A stretch of DNA of 64,000 bases, from assembly GCA_022410635.1 (NCBI GenBank), contig JAJVDF010000250.1, positions 696,575-760,574 of the forward strand, given 5' to 3'. Shown in pieces: positions 34,709 to 45,327 of this stretch. The first letter of the stretch is position 1, and every line of letters begins with the position of its first letter. The DNA comes from Tretioscincus oriximinensis (taxonomy: Eukaryota; Chordata; Lepidosauria; Squamata; Gymnophthalmidae). Both the position numbers and the translations under genes were made by a program. Under the pieces are notes generated by a model. It ran no database searches. It saw only the letters and a list, made by a program, of their open reading frames with translations, and was not told the origin of the DNA.

Positions 34709-35382
34709 TTATTTATTCAATATTTATTTATTTGTACTTGTTTCCCGCCNTATTCCCAAAGGTCTCAGGGTGGCCAACCATAGGGTGAGGCACATAGCTT
34801 TTGTTGCTTTCTCCACAACAGACACCCCATGAAGTAGGTGGGGCTGAGAGAGTTCTAAATAGGGTTGCCATATTTTGGCAGCCCAAAACCGGGACNGGGG
34901 GTCCGTGCACACACACGTACACACACATGCACACGCGCGTGCACACAAGGACGCGCACACATGAACGCTTGTGGTGAGACAGGCAGAACCTCTCTTCTGC
35001 CTGTCTAACCANAAGCATCCGTGTGTGCGCGTGTGCATGTGCGCAGCTGCTTCTCTGCTGGAGGCGGGATTTTGCACCTGCTGTCAGACAAAGCATTGCT
35101 TGGGCTGCAGCCGTCAGCTCTGACGGCCTCTTTGCCTTTAAAATCCTGCATTTTTATATTCCCTGATGCAGCATCGGGGAATGTAAAAATCCAGGATTTT
35201 ATCTTAAAACACAGAGGGGACTATATTTTAGTCCCTAAAGCCAGGCTTGTCCCGCCTTCCCGGGACGTATGGCAACCTTAGTTCTAAAGAACTATGACTG
35301 GCTTTCATGGAGGAACGGGGAATCGGACCGGGAGACTACTAGATGAAAGTCCAACACTCTAACCACCACATCAAACTGGTTC
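34709..35382 (-). mobile_element. tRNA-derived SINE split by a hAT-type element
   Basis: Minus-strand SINE of the type at 37,816: tail and body at 34709-34859, tRNA-like head at 35281-35382 ('ccaacactctaaccaccaca' on the plus strand is the reversed A-box region). The two parts are separated by the 421-bp insertion at 34860-35280. Confidence 0.85.
34860..35280. mobile_element. hAT-type MITE nested in a SINE
   Basis: Ends TAGGGTTGCCATA and TATGGCAACCTTA are 13-bp inverted repeats with one mismatch. The element is flanked by the exact 8-bp target duplication GTTCTAAA (34852-34859 and 35281-35288), the hAT signature. The interior has CA-rich and TG-rich arms (34904-34950 and about 35020-35047), a hairpin around 34970-35017 and another at about 35142-35196. 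No transposase frame. Confidence 0.92.
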
Positions 35383-36108
35383 TCACATGGGATCTCATGG
35401 GATGACAAGCACTTTAGGTCATCCAATGAGATNTCCTGCAAGTGAGGCTGTTCGTGGCCAGATACCTTGAGTTTTCTTTATAGAGAAATTTGTTGCATTT
35501 TGCTACTTTGAACTGACTCAAGGTGGCTACTTTCCCATGGGTGTAGCTTCAGTCAATCTGATAGAATTGCTTGTATGCTCAAGAAGCACCACCTGGGAAG
35601 CAAAAAGAATACACTATGTTCTGCTTTGTGTTGTTTACGCAATTATACATAATTCATGCCTTCCTTTATTCTGTTAAAACAACAAATTGGCAGCATTAAG
35701 GTACCGAATTTCCAGAGTGCATCAGTAGTTATGGACTTGCCTTGAGTTAATGGATTTTAATCTTGGCTTCTGGCATTTGAGCTGACTTTTTACTGACCCA
35801 AGTGGCACTCAAAGCAAAGTGGCACCATGCATCTTCATAAACGCAACTGGTTTGTGTTAATTTGGTTTTATAGATTCTCATAAATTTCATGTTGAATGTG
35901 GACATTTGCTATTTTTATGTTGCTGAAAGGAATTTTGGGGTGTCTAATGTTATAAATAAATACCTCTCAGCATAATCAAGGGAAAAATAGTGAATCTTTA
36001 CCTTGCCTGTCTCTCAAAAGTAGATAAATGAAAACTAGTGCAAGAAGGGGAAAAAGAGAGGCAAAGCCATTTCTGCAGTGGATTTATTCTTGATTATATC
36101 TCAGAATA

Positions 36109-36110
<2 letters not shown>

Positions 36111-36137
<27 letters not shown>
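36111..36137. repeat. (GTT)9 microsatellite
   Basis: Nine GTT units sit at the tail end of a minus-strand SINE. Confidence 0.9.
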
Positions 36138-36140
<3 letters not shown>

Positions 36141-36232
36141 TTGTACTTATATCCAACCCTGCAGCCAACCATGGGGGGGGGGGGGGGAGGCATAGCTTTT
36201 GTTGCTCTCGCCACAACAGAAACCCTATTCTG
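36138..36232 (-). mobile_element. tRNA-SINE fragment with internal G15
   Basis: Plus-strand 'tttatttgtacttatatcca' ... 'gcatagcttttgttgctctc' is the reverse of the SINE 3' half. Where other copies read ATAGGGTGAGG, this one has a run of 15 G (36173-36187). Confidence 0.8.
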
Positions 36233-36585
36233 ACATATATTGCAGAATAAGACCCAGTGCAGAAAGGGGCCAGAATTTTATAAACTACCACTCAGTGCAG
36301 AAAATAAGACTTTCAGTTCACTCATTTCTGGAAATAATATCAGAACTTGCAATTAAGACTCATTGATGTAGATACAATCTAAGAGGAGTACATATCCCCA
36401 TGTGATGTGAGTGCTCAGAAGTAAAAAGTTACTGGAAACAGATAATTTCCTTGTGTAGTTTTTCCTTAACGTTCTTTCACTTCTTCCTCCTCTTTTGGTG
36501 ATTAGTTATTTCTTTCCTTCGTAAATTTCTTCCTTCTCTCCATCCTTCCTTCTTTCTTAGGTTTTGTTCTTCCTGTCAGCAACAA

Positions 36586-36990
36586 AAATATTCCTGTGGG
36601 TGGGTCTGGGCATAAATTGGCTAAAGAGGTTTCCTCCCTCCCAGGGGTAACTACGGTACAAACTGGGAGCTGTAGTCCACAGGTCAGCACCCCACGCAAG
36701 CTGTGCAGAAGAGGCTGCCAAATGCTTGGACTACACTTCCCAGTAGGCCCTGCCAAGAGCACAACAGCTCTGTTTCTCTTTTTTCACATTTAGGCTGCTG
36801 CTGCTTCTCCTGCCAGGTTCGTGAAGCTCATGGACATCAAAGCTTTTTTTAAAAAGCCTTGTTATTGTGAAATAATAGGGTACAAAAGCAGGCAGAAACA
36901 CAACTTAAAACCATAGAGTAGGAATTCTGTCAGGAAGTAGAGATGCAGGGAGCTGTCAGTTTCTTATTGTTTAAATCTATATCCTAGGTT
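36586..36990 (+). repeat. Composite repeat copy B, uninterrupted
   Basis: Full-length counterpart of the split copy at 31,165-32,340, with 'aaagaggtttcctccctccc', 'ggactacacttcccagtagg' and 'ttgttattgtgaaataatag'. It is the reference that reveals the insertion in copy A. Confidence 0.6.
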
Positions 36991-37815
36991 GCCTGGATTT
37001 GTTGTAAAGCAGTATTTACTGTGAAGTTATTTCTTTTTCTCCCTCCTGTTTACCTTTTGAATATTGTTGTACTGTATTGGTGAATTATATTTTGTATGGA
37101 TTTCAGCTCAGATGACTCTTAAGTTTTTTGTTGTATGGCTTTTTTTGAAGTGTTTTGTGTTTGATGTAATCTCTGTACAATGTAGATCTATGATTGACAT
37201 GTAGTTCTTAGCTAAGCTATGTTGCTGCTACTGGCAGTTCCTCAAACATTTTGGTGCAGGTCTTATTCAATTTTAATCGTAATTGTAATGGTGATTATTT
37301 GGATTTGGGGTTCTTCTCTTGTAGCTTTTAATCTTTTATGTTTTCCCTGTTTCAGATTCCCTATATATTTTCTATTAGGTTTTCCTTTTGAATGAGTTAA
37401 AGGGACCGTGTGTGTTTTTTCTCTCCCTGTCTGCCCAAGGTTCCGAGGCCTGTGATTGGTCACTGCCTCAGAATCTTGTATCATAGCAAATAACTTTTTA
37501 TATATANAGATATTATAAACTTATATTCTGCTAAGAAGCATCCAAACCAGAAACCAGTGTCAGTGAACACAGACGCTAGGAATTTAAAACCTATAAATTG
37601 CTGGATTGTGTAACAAACTGGTGAGGCAAATGCAAGAGGAATTTGACTTTCAAGCAAATTATTGGCCCTACCTAGATGCAGCCTTAAACAAACAAAGGTA
37701 TCACCCCCACAGCACAGTGTTTTCATTGTGTACTCAAATGAAAAGCACACTGTCGATTCAAACAACTCANTTTTCTGTTATGCGGTACCAAGCAAAATTA
37801 AGGTGTTATAGTTGA

Positions 37816-38072
37816 GGGCTAGCTTGGTGTAGCAGTTAGAGAGTTGGACTCGCATCAGGTAGTCTCCTGGTTCAATTCTCCACTCCGCCATGAAAGCCAG
37901 CTGGGTGACCTTGGGCCAGTCACAGTTCTTTAGAACTCTCTCAGCCCCACCTACTTCAAAGGGTTTTTGTTGTGGAGAAAGCAACAAAAACTATGTGCCC
38001 CACCCTATGGTTGGCTGCCCTGAGACCTTCGGGTATAGGGCAGAATATAAGTACAAACAAATAAATAAATAG
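37816..38072 (+). mobile_element. tRNA-derived SINE with L2-like tail, near full length
   Basis: The head has an A-box-like stretch (gcttggtgtagcagttagag) and a B box GGTTCAATTCTC (37869-37880), so it derives from a tRNA and would use RNA polymerase III. The body has 'gccagctgggtgaccttggg' and 'cagccccacctacttcaaag'. The 3' end ('gagaccttcgggtatagggc' then an AAAT tail) matches L2-type LINE tails in this window, which suggests L2 machinery moved it. The same family at 34,709, 36,138 and 42,283 shows it was active. Confidence 0.88.
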
Positions 38073-38084
38073 TGATGGAATTTC

Positions 38085-38165
38085 TAGGAAGAGAGTCTTG
38101 AAGTATCTTAGAAACTAACAAGAAAAGNATAGCGTGAGTTTTTGTAGGCAAATCTACTTGTGATG
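38085..38165 (-). mobile_element. Penelope-like tail fragment
   Basis: Plus-strand 'gcgtgagtttttgtaggcaa' then atctacttgtgatgg resembles the reversed tail at 28,862; weak match. Confidence 0.4.
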
Positions 38166-38940
38166 GGATCATTTAGAGATCTTCCAAACTGCTTCTGTAC
38201 TGCTGCCCCCCCTGCTGCCACTTGAAGAGAATTACTAGTTCTCTTGGTGAAGTCTGCTATAGGTTTGATACACTTCCACTTCCTGATTTTGAATCAGGGA
38301 ATCCTGCTTTGATTCAGAAAGCAAGAGAAGCTCTTCTCTCAACCTACCAAATGGACGTAAGACACGTGACAGGAGGAGAGTATGGTGCTTTTTCTCTTCC
38401 TGGACAGGATTGACTTGTCATCTTGAGATAAGAGAGGAAAGTCTCCCTGCCTACTGAGTAGGGCTGGGAATCCCTTGCACTATCTGAAACACAGAAGAGT
38501 CTTCGACCAGACTTTTGACAGTCTCAAAACCAGTCAAACTGAAGGCATGAAAGAGCAGAACAGTAAGACCAGCTTTGATTTTGAGTCTAGGTTCTTAGAC
38601 TCACAGTCTTATCTATGGAGGTTACAGGCCCCACCCTTCCCTCCCATCAAATTGCACTGACAGAAGCCCTCAGTGCCATTTTACTAGCTTTGATGTAAAT
38701 ATCGGTGTCAAGAAAAGCATCTTTTTTATTATTTTAGAATTACAGGTGGTTCACTGAAAAATTAACAGTTTTTGAGACGCGGATGAAAAAATTAGAGAAT
38801 GGCTAATTCCCTGGCTAAGCAGCATTTATAATCCTAATTGGTTCTACTCCAAATCCTCTTTATAATGTCATCTTCTTTGAAAAAAATACTCCAATACATA
38901 AATTCTTATTATATTGCATAGTATAACAAAAACAATAACA

Positions 38941-38972
38941 CAAGACGAAGAAGATGAAGACGACGACGACGA
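38941..38972. repeat. (GAA/GAC)n simple repeat
   Basis: GACGAAGAAGATGAAGACGA and following GACGACGAC triplets. Confidence 0.8.
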
Positions 38973-39520
38973 AATAATATTATTGCTACTTTTTTTACCA
39001 AAGAGTGGCACATACAGCTTTTGTTGCAAAATAATAAAGCAGTATTTATTATACTCCTCTGCTGACAGCTCATGCAGCGAAATGGAGCTGTGTAGAACTT
39101 GGAACAGGCTTACATGTAAACAGACTTTGCTCAGCACAGAGAATTTTGATGTCCGGCGCGTGAGATTTCATCTCTGAAACAGCTGACATATGTCTGCTCT
39201 ATGTCTGCACTTGTGCACCTCTAGCAAATATATAAAGCGTTCATTCCCAATTTTATTTATATTCCTAGAGGAGAGAGCCAAATCTCGCTAAGCCTTTCCT
39301 GCACTGAGCCTTATTCTAAATTATATTATGGAATAGGCAACCTTCCATCTAGGATTTTCTCTGTGGTGCAAATTAACCAAAAGGTAGGCAGCATCTACAT
39401 TTAATAACTATTAGCAAATAAACACTTGGTNCCATTTAACATGTATCTGTATCATATACATTCAACAAGCACCTGTAATTATGAAATTTCCAACCAGGGC
39501 CCTTTAGATAGCATTTCCAT

Positions 39521-39945
39521 TTGCATCAGCTCCTTAGTATGACTCCAAAAAGCTCTCTCTCTCATGAAAAGTATCATAGGGAGATGCATCATGAGAGGCC
39601 AAAGTCCAGGGGACATGCTTTGATGCTAATAGGCAGAAGACTTTGGAAGACAAGGGAAAGTATTTATTCATCCATAGGGTTATTGGTCTATGGGATTTAC
39701 TTGTTTCCAGAAGAAGAGGTGCTAGCTAACAGCCTGGATGACTTTAAGACAGGACTAGACAAATTGCCCTCAGGATAGTATAACAGGCAGTATTTCTGAA
39801 ATACCATTGCAAGTTGAGAACTAGTGAAGGTTTTGCCTTGTTTTCCTTAAGAGTGCAAAGGCACAATTGGTTGACCACTGTGTGAGACAAAATGGGCTAC
39901 ACTAAATGGGCTGTGGCCTGATTCAGCAGGGCTTTTCTTATGCAT
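39521..39945 (+). mobile_element. CR1-type LINE 3' fragment
   Basis: A decayed copy with 'gggacatgctttgatgctaa', 'ggtgctagctaacagcctgg' and 'gggctgtggcctgattcagc'. It lies 80 bases before another copy in the same orientation. Confidence 0.8.
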
Positions 39946-40028
39946 AATCCATAGGACAGACCAACTGGGACTTCTGGGAATCATGGATCTGCACAGCCAA
40001 AAGTTTTTTGCCTGGAGTGCTCACAAGT

Positions 40029-40566
40029 GAAGCTCCCTTATGAAGTCAGCTGCAACGTCTGGACCTCTTCATCCTTGAAAGGCGACGTTCGAGAAGTGTA
40101 CNAAATCNTGCATGGGATNGANNNGGNNNANNNNNNAAAANNNTTTTCTCTATCACACAACGCAAGGACCAAAGGGCATTCCTTAAAACTGATAGGTAGA
40201 AACATGAGAACAGACNAAGGAAAGTATTTTTTCACCCAGAGGGTCATCAGCCTGTGGAATTTACTTCCTGAAGAGGTAGTGATAGCTAACAGCTTGGATA
40301 NTTTCAAGGCAGGACTAGACAGGTTTATGGACACCAAGGGTATAAATGGANACTAGGATGGATGTCTGGATGTTGCCTCCGGGATGGAGCAACAGGCAGG
40401 ACTCNTGAAATACCATTTGCAGGGAGTCANGAACAGGAGCATATTTTGNTTNCCNCTGTTCGGACTGCCCAGGTGCATCTGGTGGGCCTCTGTGTGAGAC
40501 AGAATGCTGGACTAGATGGGTTGTGGCTTGATCCAGTATGGCTCTTCTTATGTTCTTATGTTCTTA
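40029..40566 (+). mobile_element. CR1-type LINE 3' end, N-interrupted
   Basis: Close relative of the copy at 5400, from 'aagctcccttatgaagtcag' to the TTATGTTC octamers. Ns cluster at 40,101-40,145 and 40,405-40,455, probably where near-identical CR1 copies could not be resolved in assembly. Confidence 0.88.
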
Positions 40567-40799
40567 AGTGCAAAAACCTACATCTGAAAGAACTCCAGAA
40601 GGAGATTATTTTGAAATTGTCTCACTTGCATTCTGGCTGAGTCATGGTTTCAGCTGCCATCTGGATAGGCAACAGTGGCTGGAACAACCCATACAGCACA
40701 TAAGTAACATTTTGAAAGTTCTGGAAACAGGCAACTTTCAGAGCCCTTTGNGGGAATGCCACAAAATTCCTATCAGCTTCCACAGCAAAGGAAGTTTAA

Positions 40800-40912
40800 T
40801 TAATTTATTATTTATTTATACTTATATCTCACCCTATATACCCAAAGGTCTCAGNGCAGCCAACTATAAAAAATTGACAAATTAAAAAAAGTATAAAACA
40901 GTATCTAAAAGT
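40800..40912 (-). mobile_element. L2/SINE 3' tail fragment
   Basis: Plus-strand 'ttatttatttatacttatat' then ctcaccctatatacccaaag and gtctcag is the reverse of the common tail, followed by 'cagtatctaaaagttggaag', also seen at 58,290. Confidence 0.65.
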
Positions 40913-41314
40913 TGGAAGAAAAATGACATTTCTTCAGCCAAAGGCCAATTGAAAGAGACACCGTAAAGAATTGCTTGGCTCAAGCTAAGGCTGGACTTCA
41001 TAATAAGGCCCAAGTATGAAACAGGAATCATTACATTTCAATGCTGGGGACATAGCAGCCATGCATGCCTTAGTGGACATAAAATCCTGAGCTGTTTTGG
41101 CAAAGTACAAGTGTTCCTCAGTCTGTAATAGTAGGCTGTCTTCCAAACCACTTATTTAAAAATGATCCTCTGTGATCAGGTTACTGAACTGTGAAGGTGA
41201 CAGACATTTTGGATTTTTTGCCATTTGGGAGAAAAAAACTCCAAAGTTATCAGCTTAAGGTAAAATAGTGGGAAATTCTCCAGGAATCTGAATTTTCTAA
41301 AAGTTTTTACAAGA

Positions 41315-41450
41315 GGCTGCACAGCCCATCTGTTCCACACAGTAGCCCATCAATTGCTTCTCCATATTCTATGGTAGAAAAAGAAGGGAAAGCATACACT
41401 TTCTCCCACCTCCCTATAAATGGTCTTTCAATGCATCCCTGGTGGTCTGT
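41315..41450 (-). mobile_element. Decayed CR1-type fragment
   Basis: Plus-strand 'ggctgcacagcccatctgtt' and 'agtagcccatcaattgcttc' resemble the reversed CR1 3'UTR. Confidence 0.4.
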
Positions 41451-42231
41451 ATAACCCNGAAGGCAGTAGCTAGGCATCCATTCTAATAATCCTTCATATA
41501 CTTAGTACAGATGAAACCTCTTTATAAAGAAGCCCTTTATAATGAAATTCTCTATTAACAACTAAAGCAAACTAAAAAGTTCCTGCAACACACTGTTGAT
41601 TGAAAGCAATGTAAAAATGNCCCNGCTATAACAAACAAACGTTTCACTATAACAAACAGATTCCTGTGGCTCTGACTGTTGTACAAGACCCTTTTAGAAC
41701 AAACTGGAGTGCAAGAGGGGCATTCAGTACAGAGTAAGATTTTGAAAGGGACAGAAAAAGTTTTCAAACCAACAATGAATGGCAGGATTAAATCCTCAGG
41801 ATCCAGTGGGTAATTGGGACAAAGACTGAGTCCTTACCCTGGCGAGTTGAAAGATGGCAAAGGAAAGCAGTTTGCAAGAAAAGGAGGCAAATCACCAAGT
41901 GCATTAAGTCTGGAAAAATGTAGGTTGTCTCCAAGGAGTCCCATTCTGGGCTGTGTCTCGTAATAGGAGCCTGACATAGCTAATACTCACACATGGATGG
42001 CCAAGCTCTATAGTGAGATGCAGCCTAGAATAAGGCTCAGTGGGGACAAATTTAATTCTTGCAATGATTTTTGGCATGTAAAAGTGTATTAAAGTCGTTT
42101 ATGCAATGGTTTCTGACATATAAAAGTGTGATAACCTATTTAAATAGTTTTTAACTTGGTTTCACTTTAACACACACATTTTTGATCCCTTGGAGTTCAT
42201 TATAAAGAGGTTTCACCTGTGGTGGTGGTGG

Positions 42232-42232
<1 letters not shown>

Positions 42233-42270
<38 letters not shown>
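42233..42270. repeat. (GAT)n microsatellite
   Basis: About 12 GAT units after a short GGT run; joins a SINE fragment. Confidence 0.9.
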
Positions 42271-42282
42271 CAATTACCTTTT

Positions 42283-42357
42283 CAACAATGCACACAGCTT
42301 TTGTTGCTTTCTCCACAACAGGCACCCTGTGAAGTAGGTGGGGCTGAGAGAGTTCTA
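42283..42357 (-). mobile_element. tRNA-SINE fragment
   Basis: Plus-strand 'cacacagcttttgttgcttt' to 'gtggggctgagagagttcta' matches the middle of the SINE in reverse. Confidence 0.8.
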
Positions 42358-42610
42358 AGGAAATGTGTCTGGCCCAACCGCTGGCTTTGTCTAATCCTTT
42401 CTTGAAGCTGCCCAGATTGGCTGCTGTCACCATCTCTTCTGGGAACAAATTCCATAAACTGATGACTATCTAGANGAAAAAATACTTTCCCTTGTCTGTC
42501 CTAACTCTTCTGCCCATCAGCTTTGCAGAATGCCCCTGGTTCGGTGTTGTGTGANAGAGAAAATAAANTTTCTTCATCNACCTTTTCCACCTCATGCATN
42601 ATTATANATA
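42358..42610 (-). mobile_element. CR1-type LINE fragment
   Basis: Plus-strand 'cttgaagctgcccagattgg' ... 'ggaacaaattccataaactg' ... 'aatgcccctggttcggtgtt' is the reversed end of the CR1 reverse-transcriptase frame. Several Ns. Confidence 0.75.
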
Positions 42611-43057
42611 AAAGGTTAATAGAGCGACAGGTTCATATAGTGTCAAGNAAAGCATCACCTGAGACCTTCAGTCAAGGGCTTTGCTGCAGGACAATGATTG
42701 CATGTACATGACTTCATAGCTGGCATTACTNGGCAAATCCAGCCTCCGATTGGCAGCTTGTGCATTAGAACTATGGATCAAGGGAGACAAAGCAACCTGC
42801 TTTTGCATAGCAGAACTAGGTCTAGTCTACTGGACGCCCAGAACTCCATTCCATGGATTCCCACTGCAATACGTANTTTCAAATTATGGTCAGTGAATGC
42901 TTAGGTGCTTCAGAACCACAGGGCATCGGTCTATAAAATTCCAATACCAAAAGAGGAGAAGCCGAAGAATAAGAAAGTTCTCTGCTGCACAAGTAAATTG
43001 CATTTCAATTTTGAAAAGGTAAGGAATTGTCTCAGAAAAAATACTTAATAAGCAATA

Positions 43058-43139
43058 TATACTGCTCAAAACATTTAAGGGAACACTTGAACATAACATG
43101 TTATTTTAAAGTGTTCCCGTTATTGTTTTGAGCCGTTTA
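43058..43139. mobile_element. 82-bp mariner-like palindromic MITE, copy 1
   Basis: TATACTGCTCAAAACATTTA and GTGTTCCCGTTATTGTTTTG then AGCCGTTTA form inverted ends around a tiny loop; TA at each end fits Tc1/mariner insertion. A better kept copy of the same size is at 58,513. Confidence 0.75.
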
Positions 43140-43384
43140 CATTGCATATTAGAAATTATGCAATGCATTCAGTGTACACACCCCTACCACATGTGTTCCA
43201 CATGTATATAAGTGCTAACATGAGAGACTTCTCTTACATTCATATATCTTAATATAAAAAGAGGCTACGGTGATGGTTAATCCAACCACCAAGCAAGGGG
43301 GCTGTAACTCTTGCCTCCCTTGCCTGGTGATTGGACAAACCATGTCAGNTGGGCTCTTATCAGAAGTAGCTGCTGCAAAATGCC

Positions 43385-43945
43385 ACTAACTCTGGATGCT
43401 GCAGGTACATGCTAGTTGATGGCNTTTCACAGCCACTGGGGGAGGCAGTGAGAACAGATGGCAGGCGTCGCAGGCACGCACCAGCCGGGCTGTCTCCCAG
43501 GCTTAGTTCCCACTGCCTCCCCCTTTGCCCTGGATGCCAAGGAAGGCAGGAGCAGCTGGGGAGGTGGCCTGGGAGAGGGCCTGCCATGAGCTCCTGCTGC
43601 CTCTCCCAGCTGCTCCTACCTTCCTCATCATCTGGGGAAGAGGGGGAGATGGTGGGAAGCGAACCCGGGAGAGGNCCTGTGTGCCTGCAGTTCCCGCCAT
43701 GTCCCCTCTCCCCGAGATGCCAAAGAAGGTGCTCTCTGCCAGCTGTTCCTACCTTATATGGCATCCAGGAGAGAGGGGGAAGGTGGTGGGAACTGACGGC
43801 TGGCACCGCAGGCACATCCCCTCTTCCAGGCTCACTTCCTGCTGCCTCCACCTCTCACCCGGATGCCAAGGAAGATAGAAGTAGCTGGGGGAGGAACCAT
43901 GAACCATGTCGGCTGCCCGGGGAGTGGAGAAAGGAAGGCTAGAGC
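43385..43945. repeat. GC-rich degenerate repeat block
   Basis: A roughly 105-bp segment at 43452-43560 recurs at 43791-43890, sharing 'gaac...gatggc', 'gcaggcac' and 'ggatgccaaggaag'. A partial unit sits near 43,700-43,735, and an inverted piece ('ggcatccaggagagaggggg') at about 43,761. Long open frames on both strands here reflect GC content. Origin unknown. Confidence 0.65.
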
Positions 43946-44009
43946 CTGACCTTATTCTGATAATGACTCAAGCTCATCCTACTTATAAAATCTTTCCTTA
44001 AGATCAGTC

Positions 44010-44385
44010 ACTGTGTCTGAGGATTGGATGGTAGCAAATGCAACACCAGTCTTCAAAAAAGGATTCATGGGTGGTCCTAGAATTTTTAGACCAGTCAGTT
44101 CAACATAAGTTCTAGGTAAAGTGTTGGAAACTACAATTATGGATAAAATTACTAAACACANAGAAAAATATGCACATTGCTGAATGAAACTCAACATAGC
44201 TTCTGCAAAAGTAAATCATGCCTTACAAACGTGTTAGAATTCTTCAAGAGTGCACAGAGAGGATTCAGTTGATATTGTATATCTGGAGGCTTTTTATAAA
44301 GTCCCTCATCAAAGATTTCTAGAAAAAGGCTCTATGGCCATGGAGGTCCTGGTTAGTAATTGGCTAAAAGACAGGAAATGTTAGT
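44010..44385 (+). mobile_element. CR1-type LINE reverse-transcriptase core, decayed
   Basis: Broken frames read WMVANATPVFKKG, then Phe-Arg-Pro-Val-Ser, Val-Leu-Gly-Lys-Val-Leu-Glu and DIVYLEAFYKVPHQRFLEK, the N-terminal reverse-transcriptase motifs of CR1-like LINEs. Stops and small gaps show an old copy. Confidence 0.75.
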
Positions 44386-44990
44386 GATAGAGTCATGGCC
44401 TCCTGTGTCTGCCATGGAGAGGGGTGAGCTCCCTTTTCTGGTCTCAGTTTCGGGCAACGGAGCTGTTGGGAAGGAAGTCATTGCAAGGGGCTGCTGCTGT
44501 TCCTTCAGGCCAGGTCACCTCGCCAGGGTAAGGAGGAGGGAGGGATCCTTTAACGCAATGGCTGCTCAAGTCCACCAATGGGGGCGCTGGACAGCTCCTG
44601 CACTATTTCCGTAGGCCCCCCGCCGCCTGTCCGCCAGTTCTACCCTGAAGGGATGAGGCACGCGCCTCCTGGGCCCCCTTTGGTCCGTGTCACAGTGAGG
44701 GGCTCTTGCCTTGGCCCGGTGGTNGTTACTCCCTCTGCAGAGATGTCCCTCCGCGCTTCCTTTCGGGGTGGGCGGGGCGGCTTCTCTTGCGCCTGTCAGG
44801 GGCGTGCGGGGGAAGAGGGCGGCCTCTGGGTGACGCCGCCTTCAGCCGGGCGGGAGGCGGCGGCGGCGGCGCGGCTGCCCTGGCACAGCGGGCGGGCGGG
44901 GCAGGTGTCCTCGAGCTCCTTTGGCTTTCGGCGGAGGGATCCGGAGGAGGCCGGGCGTGCTGCGCGGGGGAGGGATTAGCCTGGCTCGGA

Positions 44991-45017
44991 GGCGGCGGCG
45001 GCGGCGGCGGCGGCGGC
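44991..45017. repeat. (GGC)9 in the PLCXD2 5' region
   Basis: Nine GGC units, probably in the 5'UTR or promoter; could be length-variable. Confidence 0.9.
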
Positions 45018-45236
45018 GCGCGGGGGGCTGTGCCGCGCGTGTGTGTCAGGCCAGGCAGAGCAGGATGGCAAGGAAGAGGCGGAAGGGTGAGGCTCGGGCA
45101 ACGGCGGCAGCCCTGAAGGGCTCGTGCAGCAGCAGGAGCAGCAGCAGGAGCAGGAGCAGGAGCAGCAGGAGAGCAGAGCCTCGTTGACTGGGGGGAAGGA
45201 AGCAGCCTCGCCAGGGCTGAGCGAAGGAGGAGGAGG

Positions 45237-45327
45237 ATGGCGGGCGAAAGGAGCCGCTACGCCGACTGGATGGGTTCCCTGCCGCCCAGCCTCCGTGCGC
45301 TGCCGCTTTCCAATCTGGCTATTCCAG
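45237..45327 (+). CDS. PLCXD2: PLCXD2, first coding exon
   Basis: PLCXD proteins carry a phosphatidylinositol-specific phospholipase C X domain and cut phosphoinositides in the cytoplasm or nucleus. The exon reads MAGERSRYADWMGSLPPSLR then ALPLSNLAIPG and ends CCAG|GTAACC in phase 1. The Ala-Asp-Trp-Met, Ser-Leu-Pro-Pro and Pro-Leu-Ser-Asn-Leu-Ala-Ile-Pro-Gly pattern matches PLCXD2 better than PLCXD1 or PLCXD3. The break falls just before the Ser-His-Asp-Ser block, whose His is catalytic, so the active site lies in exon 2, beyond the window. The ATG is in a good context (AGGAGGATGG) with no in-frame ATG upstream before a stop. The N terminus is shorter than the longest human form. Position after CD96 on the same strand agrees with mammalian order. 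Confidence 0.92.

Noticed and set aside
34724..35096. Two overlapping minus-strand frames of 117-122 codons
   Set aside because: They translate the SINE and the CA-rich hAT-type insert, and contain Ns.
43409..43942. Long open frames on both strands (177 and 163 codons)
   Set aside because: Both fall in the GC-rich repeat block, contain N and low-complexity residues, and have no family match; GC content makes stops rare.
44574..44590. CTCF-like site (CCACCAATGGGGGCGCTGG)
   Set aside because: The spacing between CCA and the G-rich core is off by one or two bases from the consensus; kept only as a CCAAT box.
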